Positions 15,966 to 23,140 of a DNA stretch of 35,749 nt are shown here, one piece after another. Every line of letters begins with the position of its first letter. Positions within the stretch are counted from its first letter, which is position 1. Made by a program: the position numbers and the translations under genes. Under the pieces are notes generated by a model. That model had not been told where the DNA came from. It searched no databases and was given only the letters and a program-made list of their open reading frames with translations. Source of the stretch: Saprospira grandis DSM 2844 (lineage in GTDB: Bacteria; Bacteroidota; Bacteroidia; Chitinophagales; Saprospiraceae); contig CAMDAB010000025.1 of NCBI GenBank assembly GCA_945888475.1, positions 1 through 35,749 of the forward strand, in the 5' to 3' direction.

Positions 15966-18194
15966 ATGAAATTTTTTGCTACAGTTTTACTTACGATGTT
16001 TTCAATTTTGTTTACTGCTGCACAACAATTGGTAAATAAAAACATCCCTTTCCTGAATGGTACGGATACCCTGAAATATGCATTGGCAGGAGGTTTGAAT
16101 CTACCACAGTTTTCAGAAATCGATTTAAATAATGATGGAATACAAGACCTGCTGGTTTATGACCGAGCAGCCAATGTTGCCATAACATTTTTAAATGATG
16201 GGATAACAGGCCAAAACAGTTATCGCTATGCTCCCGAGTTCGAAAGCCGTTTTCCGCGCAATGTGAGAAATTTTATGCTGGCACGTGATTTCGATTGTGA
16301 TGGAATCAAAGACCTCTTTCATTTCAATCAGCCACCCTTTACTGCAGGCGGAGTCGCCGTTCTGAAAGGTTCATACGATGCTGAAAACAAAATACAATTT
16401 ACAGAAGTATCACCAATTTTGAAGTATAGTTCAGTTTTTGGATTAAACGATATTTTTATTTTTAATCCGGATTTACCTGGGATAGAGGACATTGATGGAG
16501 ATGGAGATATGGACATCGCGGCTTTTTCGCTCGATTTTACTTTTAACAGAAATATTTGGTTTTATAGAAATTTGTCGGCAGATAATGGATTTGGATGCGA
16601 TTCACTTATTTACACGCTTGAACATCAGTGTTTTGGCATGGCAAGCGAAACGCCATTCAATAACAATACTTATTATTTGAGTCCAGGCATCGACAGCTGT
16701 GCCGATAATCCTTACTGGAGGCCAGCAGCTACACCCCGACACACCGGTTCTTCCGTTACTTTGGTCGATTGGAACAATGACGCTGCGATGGATATAGTTG
16801 TAGGTGATGTCAGTATCAATAAGCTCAACATGCTGACATCCAATATAGTAAATGATACCATTATTTTTGTTAGTCAGGATACAGCATATCCATCCTATAA
16901 CCAGCGTGTGAATCTTTTTAGTTTCCCCTCGGCATATTTTCTAGATTTGAACAATGACGGACGCAAAGATATGATTGCCGCTCCCACCGAAATGACTTTG
17001 GGCGAAGCGGTTACAGATACAGTTGCTTGGTATTACGAAAATACGGACAATGATAGCATTCTGCTGAATTTGATTAAAAAAGATTTTTTGGTAGGAGAGA
17101 TGATCGACCTTGGCCGCTCGTCAAATGCCGCCATAGCAGATATAAATGGAGATGGCTTATTGGATATACTTTGCGGACATTTTGCATATACGCGCAGTTT
17201 TCAATCTTATCGAACGGCTTTGGCTTATTATGAAAATACAGGCACGGCTGTAGATCCGGCATTTACCCTAATTGATTCAGATTATGGTGGATTTTCAAGC
17301 CTTAATGAACGTGGTCTTTTTCCGAATTTTGGAGATTTAGACGGCGATGGGGATTTAGATCTAATAATGGGAAGTGCAGATGGTTCTCTGAAGCTGTTAA
17401 CAAATACCGCAGGCGCCGGAAACCCAATGACCTGGGGCCCTGTTCAAATGAATTATAAGGGAATAAACGTTGGAGATTTCAGTACACCTCAATTTGTCGA
17501 TATCGACCGTGATAATGATTTAGATTTGATGGTGGGCGACTATATCGGACAACTTTCATTTTTTGAAAATACTGGATCAGCAAATGGAGCATCATTTTCG
17601 GCTACGCCTACTAACAATACTTTTGGTTTCGACTTAAATTCCTTTGGAAGCGGCTATGCTGCACCATTTTTCTATGATAATAATGGCGATTATGAACTGT
17701 TTTTGGGACATGAACTCGGCGGAATTATTCATTTAGGGAATATCGATGGCAACATTACCGGAATTTACGATACGCTCAGTCTTCAATTTGAAAATATTTT
17801 TAATGGTAAATTCAGTACTATTGCAATTGCCGATTTTGATGGTGATGACACCCTCGATTATTTAGTTGGAAATGTCAGAGGCGGTTTCAGTTTATATAGC
17901 TACGAATCTCAGGACACAATCATTTCATATAATTCAAGAAACGAGATTTTAACTAATACAATTACTGTTTTTCCGAACCCGGGCACAGGTGTCTATCATT
18001 TAAAATTTACCAATAAACCAACTGAATTGAATGTTAAAGTATTCGACAGACTGGGACGCAATATATTGAACATCAGCGATGACAATCCTGAAACTATCTT
18101 CCATTTTGATATATCTAAACTCAATCCGGATCTTTATATCATCGAGGTGCAAACAGAAAAGGAAAAATTCTACGCAAAAATCATCAAGCAATAA
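15966..18194 (+). CDS. FG-GAP/VCBS repeat protein with T9SS sorting domain (second paralogue)
   Basis: A 742-residue paralogue of the preceding gene. The same landmarks recur in the same order: signal peptide ending FTAAQ, GGLNLPQFSEIDLNNDGIQD, LARDFDCDGIKDLF, a Cys segment (GFGCDSLIYTLEHQCFG), calcium loops (DIDGDGDMDI, DLDGDGDLDLIMG, DIDRDNDLDLMVG) and a T9SS type A C-terminus (VFPNPGTGVYHLKF onward). It starts 8 bases after its sister, so the two are almost certainly cotranscribed and arose by tandem duplication, old enough for clear amino-acid divergence. No terminator follows directly. Its 3' side is the repeat region at 18239-18765. Confidence 0.85.
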   Translation: MKFFATVLLTMFSILFTAAQQLVNKNIPFLNGTDTLKYALAGGLNLPQFSEIDLNNDGIQDLLVYDRAANVAITFLNDGITGQNSYRYAPEFESRFPRNVRNFMLARDFDCDGIKDLFHFNQPPFTAGGVAVLKGSYDAENKIQFTEVSPILKYSSVFGLNDIFIFNPDLPGIEDIDGDGDMDIAAFSLDFTFNRNIWFYRNLSADNGFGCDSLIYTLEHQCFGMASETPFNNNTYYLSPGIDSCADNPYWRPAATPRHTGSSVTLVDWNNDAAMDIVVGDVSINKLNMLTSNIVNDTIIFVSQDTAYPSYNQRVNLFSFPSAYFLDLNNDGRKDMIAAPTEMTLGEAVTDTVAWYYENTDNDSILLNLIKKDFLVGEMIDLGRSSNAAIADINGDGLLDILCGHFAYTRSFQSYRTALAYYENTGTAVDPAFTLIDSDYGGFSSLNERGLFPNFGDLDGDGDLDLIMGSADGSLKLLTNTAGAGNPMTWGPVQMNYKGINVGDFSTPQFVDIDRDNDLDLMVGDYIGQLSFFENTGSANGASFSATPTNNTFGFDLNSFGSGYAAPFFYDNNGDYELFLGHELGGIIHLGNIDGNITGIYDTLSLQFENIFNGKFSTIAIADFDGDDTLDYLVGNVRGGFSLYSYESQDTIISYNSRNEILTNTITVFPNPGTGVYHLKFTNKPTELNVKVFDRLGRNILNISDDNPETIFHFDISKLNPDLYIIEVQTEKEKFYAKIIKQ

Positions 18195-18283
18195 TTTCCT
18201 GTAAAATCTTTCATTGTAGTGACTATTTACTAAAAATACTAGTACCTAGTACCTAGTCACTTCGCACTAATTCACTAAAAAAC

Positions 18284-18407
18284 GTTTCGCTTCTCCGAAG
18301 CTTGTTTCCCTTTTGCACCTTTGGTGCTAGGAATGTTTCGCTTCTCTGAAGCTAATACGCACTAATTACTCCGCACTAATTCACTGTTCACTAAACTACT
18401 TCGCACT
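18284..18407. repeat. Triple-hairpin element, copy A
   Basis: Contains three perfect short hairpins at 25-26 base spacing: GCTTC-TCC-GAAGC (18289-18301), GCACC-TTT-GGTGC (18315-18327) and GCTTC-TCT-GAAGC (18340-18352). The outer two share the 19-base word GTTTCGCTTCTCYGAAGCT. The last 24 bases are the CTGTTCACT...CGCACT unit. It could act as a transcript-end structure for the convergent genes or be a mobile or duplicating element; I do not recognise a named family. Confidence 0.8.
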
Positions 18408-18439
18408 AAAGACCACTCCGCACTATTCACAAAAAAAAT

Positions 18440-18564
18440 GTTTCGCTTCTCCGAAGCTTGTTTCCCTTTTGCACCTTTAGTGCTAGGAATGTTTCGCTTC
18501 TCTGAAGCTAATACGCCACTAATTACTCCGCACTAATTCACTGTTCACTAAACTACTTCGCACT
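18440..18564. repeat. Triple-hairpin element, copy B
   Basis: A second copy lying 156 bases after copy A, differing from it by one substitution (GGTGC to AGTGC in the middle hairpin) and one inserted base (CGCACT to CGCCACT). Hairpins lie at 18445-18457, 18471-18483 (middle stem now 4 bp) and 18496-18508. Near identity points to recent duplication or ongoing gene conversion. Confidence 0.8.
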
Positions 18565-18756
18565 GTTCACTAAACTACTTCGCACTATTCACTAAAAAAC
18601 ACTATTCTCTAAAAATCTAGTCCCTAGTACCTAGTCACTCCGCACTAATTCACTGTTCACTAAACTACTTCGCACTGTTCACTAAACTACTTCGCACTAA
18701 AAAACCTAGTACCTAGTACCTAGCCACTCCGCACTAATCCACTGTTCACTAAACTA

Positions 18757-19683
18757 CTACGCACTACGCACTAAAAACCTCTTTTCCAAATCCAAAACTT
18801 GTTCCCCATCGAATCGGTAGGCTGCCATAAAACCTTTCTTAGCAACACTGTAATCGAGGCAACAGATGTTATTCCTGAAGAAATCTGGCTGTATTTTATG
18901 ATCCAACCAATAATGCCCAAAAAATACTGGCTTTTCATTCGGACCATATACATTAGCATTAGAGATAAATTCGGCTGGAACTAAAGCATCTGGTAAGGAT
19001 TCAATTTTTTCAATGCTTAGTTCTTTGTAACTTATATTTTCAAGATTTTCCCACCATTTGATACGGTATTCATGTCTGATATGACCATCCTTGTCTTCAA
19101 AATGAACTCCATCGGGCAATCTTAGTTCTCTGCCTTTCAAGGTATCTTCAACTGCATGGAAGATAGCCGAATCCTCAACCACTGCTTCATAAAGCAGCGC
19201 GTCATTCAGACAATCATTTTTTAGAACAGATCGCAAATAATTGATATGGTTACTATCCCAACAGGCATGAACGGCTCTGAACTCATTAGTTTCAAAATAG
19301 AGTGGGAGCGTTAAAAACCAGTCGAGATAATCCTCGTATTCTTCTTGCCTGTTCTTAAACTGGTTTAAAGTTTCATAATGCTGTACTATGTTTTTGATGA
19401 GATGCTTTCTGAGGTGTCCACCCGCTTTTTCAGGATAATGAAACATAATAGCATTGTATTCATGATTACCCATTACAGCCTTAGCATTTCCACTTTCAAT
19501 CATTCTGCGGACAATTTCAAGCGTTTCTCTGATTTTTGGTCCTCTGTCGATAAAATCGCCCAGGAAAAATGCCTTTCTACTTGGATGTGAATAACCGCTT
19601 TTGCCTTCGCTGTAGCCCATTTTTTCTAAAATTTCACGCAATTTGTCGGCATGACCGTGAATGTCACCAATAAAGTCGTACAT
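18757..19683 (-). CDS. Calcineurin-like metallophosphoesterase
   Basis: A 308-residue cytosolic phosphoesterase of the PPP/ApaH-like group. The metal-binding motifs stand in order: GDIHG (residues 6-10), GDFIDRGP (about 42-49) and GNHE (about 72-75), followed by later His residues (VHACWD, FFGHYWLDH). The family includes protein phosphatases and dinucleoside-polyphosphate hydrolases, and the substrate cannot be chosen from sequence. The final residues LVRSA and the stop codon are written by intergenic repeat sequence (GCACTACGCACT on the plus strand), so the natural C-terminus may have been overwritten by the repeat region. It lies 34 bases downstream of the HD-domain gene on the minus strand and is probably cotranscribed with it. 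Confidence 0.85.
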   Translation of the reverse strand: MYDFIGDIHGHADKLREILEKMGYSEGKSGYSHPSRKAFFLGDFIDRGPKIRETLEIVRRMIESGNAKAVMGNHEYNAIMFHYPEKAGGHLRKHLIKNIVQHYETLNQFKNRQEEYEDYLDWFLTLPLYFETNEFRAVHACWDSNHINYLRSVLKNDCLNDALLYEAVVEDSAIFHAVEDTLKGRELRLPDGVHFEDKDGHIRHEYRIKWWENLENISYKELSIEKIESLPDALVPAEFISNANVYGPNEKPVFFGHYWLDHKIQPDFFRNNICCLDYSVAKKGFMAAYRFDGEQVLDLEKRFLVRSA

Positions 19684-19717
19684 GGTATATTTTTTTTATT
19701 ATATATTTTTATATTAT

Positions 19718-20365
19718 TTAACCATTCCATTCCTTGTAAAACTGAACCAGGAACTGTTCCATAAATAGATGTCTTTCCGCTGCTAATTTTTTGCCACCTT
19801 CAGTATTCATAAGGTCTTTCAAAAGCAGCAATTTTTCATAAAAATGATTGATAGTTGGAGCGCTACTGTTTTTATAGGCTTCTTTACTCATATTCATATC
19901 GGGTTTGATATCAGGATCGTACAAGGTCCTGTTTTTGTAACCACCGTAATTAAAGGCTCTGGCTATACCAATCGCTCCAATGGCATCAAGTCTGTCGGCA
20001 TCCTGTACAATTTGTAGTTCTATGCTATTAAAATCACTGTGCCGATGTCCGCCTTTAAAAGAAATATTGCGAATGATATTGACAATATGAAGCTTTGAAT
20101 CCTTGTCTAAATTAAGGCTATTCATATAATTCATTGCCGTTTCAGGACCTATTTCTTCATTGCCATTATGAAATTTAGAATCTGCAATATCGTGCAGGAG
20201 GGCAGCCATTTCAACAATTAACCTGTTGCAGTTTTCGGTTTCAGCTATTTTTTGTGAATTTTTCCAAACCCTTTCAATGTGAAACCAATCGTGGCCCGAC
20301 TCAGCATTTTTTAACTTGTTTTTTACAAAACTTATGGTCTCTTTTATAAGGTTTTGACTGTTCAT
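19718..20365 (-). CDS. HD-domain phosphohydrolase (YedJ-like)
   Basis: A 215-residue cytosolic HD-superfamily protein. Metal ligands are visible in order: His29 in WFHIERV, His58-Asp59 in ALLHDIAD, and Asp124 in QDADRLDAIGAIG, the last motif being typical of the YedJ-like branch. Length also matches that branch. HD proteins of this type are metal-dependent phosphohydrolases, usually on nucleotides; the substrate here is unknown. A conserved-looking tail (HFYEKLLLLKDLMNTEGGKKLA) follows the core, as in YedJ relatives. It heads a minus-strand pair with the metallophosphoesterase and is transcribed away from the alpha/beta hydrolase gene. Confidence 0.85.
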   Translation of the reverse strand: MNSQNLIKETISFVKNKLKNAESGHDWFHIERVWKNSQKIAETENCNRLIVEMAALLHDIADSKFHNGNEEIGPETAMNYMNSLNLDKDSKLHIVNIIRNISFKGGHRHSDFNSIELQIVQDADRLDAIGAIGIARAFNYGGYKNRTLYDPDIKPDMNMSKEAYKNSSAPTINHFYEKLLLLKDLMNTEGGKKLAAERHLFMEQFLVQFYKEWNG

Positions 20366-20411
20366 ATAATTGCCTTTTGAGAATACAATTTACAACATTT
20401 TTTTAATATTA

Positions 20412-20419
20412 CAAAATTA
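20412..20419 (-). promoter_or_regulatory. Putative -7 element of the HD/phosphoesterase pair
   Basis: On the minus strand this reads TAATTTTG, matching TAnnTTTG, 46 bases upstream of the ATG of the HD gene. No well-placed -33 TTG is seen. Confidence 0.35.
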
Positions 20420-20440
20420 ATGTACTTAAATGAATTTTTG

Positions 20441-20448
20441 TACTTTTG
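20441..20448 (+). promoter_or_regulatory. Putative -7 element of the alpha/beta hydrolase gene
   Basis: TACTTTTG matches TAnnTTTG and lies 18 bases before the ATG at 20467, giving a short leader. It is divergent from, and only 21 bases away from, the minus-strand -7 element at 20412-20419. Confidence 0.4.
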
Positions 20449-20466
20449 CAATGAAAATAGTTTACA

Positions 20467-21288
20467 ATGTACCTCCAATATAAAAAACATAAAATCCATT
20501 ACACAAAATTTGGCAGTGGAGCCAGATTATTGATTGTTTTTCATGGATATGGAGACAAAAGTGAGCTATTTTTAAAATTACGCGAAAGTCTGGAGCAAAC
20601 ATATACAGTTGTTGCCATCGATGCACCTTTTCATGGAGAAACCGAATGGAATAAAAGTATATTTTATCCAAGTGATATAAAAAAAATCGTCAACCAGTTT
20701 AAAAAAGAACTTGGTTTTGAACGCTTTAGTGTAATGGCACACAGCATGGGCGGCCTTTTTGTAATGGGAATTTTCAAATACATTGCACCATCAGTCGATA
20801 AGCTGTATCTTTTAGCGCCTGCCGGTTTTCAAAAATCGGTCATTTACAATAAAGTGCTGTTCAGCTACCCAATGCGCCAGATTTTTAAATGGACCGCTTC
20901 TAAACCCAAAGTGAGTAAGCGACTATTGAATTATTCAAAAAAAATGGGATGGCTCGACCGCTTGACACATGTTTTTTTCTCAAAACAATTGAGCAATGAA
21001 GATTTACGCCGCAGAATGTTCAACACCTGGGCATCATTATTTTTCTTTCCACGCAGATTGCAGCAATTCAGGAGATTAATTAGAAAATACAATATAGAAC
21101 TTAGCATCTATTACGGTGAAAAAGACTCACTTACCCCTATGAGTGCAGGAGAGAAATTTATCTCAAAACTGAACCGCAGGCACAAAACCAAGGCCATACT
21201 GAAAACTGTAAATGACGGTCATTTCTTTATAAGAGAACCACTCAATCGAGCAATAAAGGAAGATTTGAATGAAAATAACCCAGATTAA
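20467..21288 (+). CDS. Alpha/beta hydrolase
   Basis: A 273-residue alpha/beta-hydrolase-fold protein without a clear signal peptide. The oxyanion region is VFHGYGD. The nucleophile is Ser93 in AHSMGG, the acid is probably Asp220 in GEKDSLTP, and the base is His252 in DGHFFI, so the triad is complete and correctly ordered. The Arg/Lys-rich cap region (about 140-200) suggests contact with an acidic or membrane substrate. The specific ester, thioester or other substrate cannot be named. Its stop codon overlaps that of the convergent carotenoid desaturase gene. Confidence 0.85.
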   Translation: MYLQYKKHKIHYTKFGSGARLLIVFHGYGDKSELFLKLRESLEQTYTVVAIDAPFHGETEWNKSIFYPSDIKKIVNQFKKELGFERFSVMAHSMGGLFVMGIFKYIAPSVDKLYLLAPAGFQKSVIYNKVLFSYPMRQIFKWTASKPKVSKRLLNYSKKMGWLDRLTHVFFSKQLSNEDLRRRMFNTWASLFFFPRRLQQFRRLIRKYNIELSIYYGEKDSLTPMSAGEKFISKLNRRHKTKAILKTVNDGHFFIREPLNRAIKEDLNENNPD

Positions 21289-22751
21289 ACTGCATTTGGG
21301 ATCATATCAGCGACAATTTTAGCAGAAGAGAGACAAACTGGAATGCCACCTCCCGGGTGTACAGAACCACCGCAAAAATATAAATTTTTGATATTTCTGC
21401 TGAAGTTACTGTGTCTAAAAAATGCACCAGTTCTTGTATTTGAACTAATTCCATACAAAGAACCTTTGTGAGATAGTGTTCTTGCTTCTATAATTCTTGG
21501 TTCAAAAACATCTTCGGCTTCAATAAATTGTTCAATATCTGTTTTGAGAATACGATTAATTTTAGCAATAACAGATTTTCTGGCTTTTGATATAATTTCG
21601 TCCCAATTTTGCCCCTCAATATGAGGTACATTTACCATGGTAAACCAATTTTCACCACCCTCGGGTGCATCGCCGGCGACATGTTTCGACGTGATGTTTA
21701 TGTAAATTGTAGGATCCTCAGTTATGGTTTTTTTGTTGAAAATACAGTCGAATTCCTTGGCGGAATCTTCAGTCATAAAAGCATTGTGAAGTAAGAGTTC
21801 CGGAAAACTTTTTCGGATGCCCCAATAAAAAACTATTCCAGAAGAGGAGCGGGGCTGTTCCAATACTTTTTTGGGTTTAGCCGCATTAGGCATTAACTTT
21901 TCATATGCATAATGAACGTCCATATTGCACACAACCAAGTCGGCCATTTTACTTTCCCCGGCTACTTTTATGCCTTTTGCAACTTTATTTTCAAGAATGA
22001 TTTCATCAACTTTGTTGCCGAAATGAAATTTTACGCCAAGATCTAGGGCAAGTTTGTAAACCGATTGGCTAATGTCGTGCATCCCGCCTTTTGGCATAGC
22101 TATTCCTAGCCCTAGTTCCAAATGACCAACCAAATTCAGTATGCTCGAAGCCTGGAATGGATTAGAGCCATTGTAAGTAGCAAATCTATTGAAAAGTTGC
22201 ACCAGTTTGGGATGTTTCAAGCGGCTGTTTACCTGATTCATTGATTGAAAAAGCTGTAACCTCGGAATGCGTAAAACAGCCCTCAATGTGTCGAAATTTG
22301 TAAAACTGCTCACTTTGTGTAATGAACGACGCAGGAATATATTGCCAACTGATTCGAATTTAAATTTATTTTTTTGAACCATTTTTCTAACAGGAGCGGA
22401 GTCTGTCTTGAGTTTATCCTCTACCTCCTTAGAAAATTTATCGATGTCGCAATAGCTGCTCAATTGAGTGCCATCCTCCCAAAAATAACGGCAGATTTCA
22501 TCAACCATGTGGTATTCGAAATAATCTTTAGGATTTTTGCCGCATTCGCTGAAAACCTCCTCTACATATTGAGGCATTGTGAAAATGCTGGGACCTGCAT
22601 CAAAACGATAATCGCCAACCATGATTTGTGTAAGTTTACCACCGGCATAAGGCCTGTGTTCAAATACAGAAACCTGATAACCTTTACTTTGAAGACGGGC
22701 AGCTGCAGCCAATCCGGCTATACCTGCTCCAATAACTATTGCTGTTTTCAA
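21285..22751 (-). CDS. crtD: Phytoene desaturase-family flavoprotein, probably CrtD (hydroxycarotenoid 3,4-desaturase)
   Basis: A 488-residue FAD-dependent carotenoid desaturase. The N-terminal dinucleotide fold reads VIGAGIAGLAAAARL (6-20) followed by FEHRPYAGGKL. RFDAGPSIFTMPQYVEEVF is closer to Bacteroidota CrtD enzymes than to CrtI phytoene desaturases, which usually read FDMGPSWYWMPD there. The C-terminal motif FCGGSVHPGGGIPVCLSSAKIV closes the FAD site. CrtD introduces a 3,4 double bond in hydroxylated acyclic or monocyclic carotenoids; CrtI is the main alternative. No other carotenoid genes (crtB, crtY, crtZ) are in the window, so the pathway is dispersed or clustered elsewhere. The gene overlaps the convergent hydrolase by 4 bases. 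Confidence 0.8.
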   Translation of the reverse strand: MKTAIVIGAGIAGLAAAARLQSKGYQVSVFEHRPYAGGKLTQIMVGDYRFDAGPSIFTMPQYVEEVFSECGKNPKDYFEYHMVDEICRYFWEDGTQLSSYCDIDKFSKEVEDKLKTDSAPVRKMVQKNKFKFESVGNIFLRRSLHKVSSFTNFDTLRAVLRIPRLQLFQSMNQVNSRLKHPKLVQLFNRFATYNGSNPFQASSILNLVGHLELGLGIAMPKGGMHDISQSVYKLALDLGVKFHFGNKVDEIILENKVAKGIKVAGESKMADLVVCNMDVHYAYEKLMPNAAKPKKVLEQPRSSSGIVFYWGIRKSFPELLLHNAFMTEDSAKEFDCIFNKKTITEDPTIYINITSKHVAGDAPEGGENWFTMVNVPHIEGQNWDEIISKARKSVIAKINRILKTDIEQFIEAEDVFEPRIIEARTLSHKGSLYGISSNTRTGAFFRHSNFSRNIKNLYFCGGSVHPGGGIPVCLSSAKIVADMIPNAV

Positions 22752-23140
22752 ATTAGTATTGTTTTAATATGATTGAATAACATCGTTATGTGTAATTGGT
22801 TCAAGGAATATGTTTTAGTTTTGGTTAAATATCACAAAAATTTCAATTTAAATTAATCTTTTGATGGGCAATTGATACAGCATCATATGTGAATAAATTT
22901 ATTGAGAGATGGCTTTATTTATTAAAACTATTGGTAAAAATACATGATTTTAAACTTATTGAACACTTTTGTTGAGTAGACTAAGTTTAAATGAAAAATA
23001 TGTAAAAAGAATGATGATTTTTCAAAAAATTAGAATGTAAATTAATGATTTCTTGATTTTAATTAAAATATCTTATCAGAGTAATAAAATAATTTTGCAC
23101 CGGTTAATAGACTTATTACTCACCAATAAATCATTTTAAG
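22752..23140. other. Divergent intergenic region, no gene seen
   Basis: 389 very AT-rich bases between the divergent crtD-like and Oar-like receptor genes. I see no credible open reading frame, RNA gene or hairpin terminator. The only clear signal is the -7 element at 23090-23097 for the receptor. I could not find a TAnnTTTG element for crtD on the minus strand. The length leaves room for regulatory binding. Confidence 0.6.
23090..23097 (+). promoter_or_regulatory. -7 promoter element of the Oar-like receptor gene
   Basis: TAATTTTG followed by CACC matches the Bacteroidota -7 consensus, 43 bases before the ATG at 23141. A -33 TTG is not found at the ideal distance. Confidence 0.45.

Larger units (their letters stand above)
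18239..18765. repeat. Intergenic nested-repeat region between convergent genes
   Basis: The whole space between two convergent genes is made of a few short words. Three 22-base blocks of CTAGTAC-type repeats ending CTAGYCAC (18239-18260, 18617-18638, 18706-18727) each lead into TYCGCACTAAT. A 24-base unit starting CTGTTCACTAAACTACT and ending CGCACT occurs six times (18384-18407, 18541-18564, 18563-18586, 18653-18676, 18675-18698, 18742-18765), twice as overlapping tandem pairs. Two 124-125 base hairpin elements are embedded in it. I see no open reading frame, tRNA or promoter. Spacing is irregular and there are no unique spacers, so it is not a CRISPR array. Confidence 0.9.

Noticed and set aside
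18239-18765. CRISPR-like array
   Set aside because: Repeat units differ in length, overlap each other and are not separated by unique spacers of constant size; no cas genes are present.
22752-23140. Small RNA or riboswitch in the divergent gap
   Set aside because: Very AT-rich with no stable stem visible by eye; only the -7 element could be supported.
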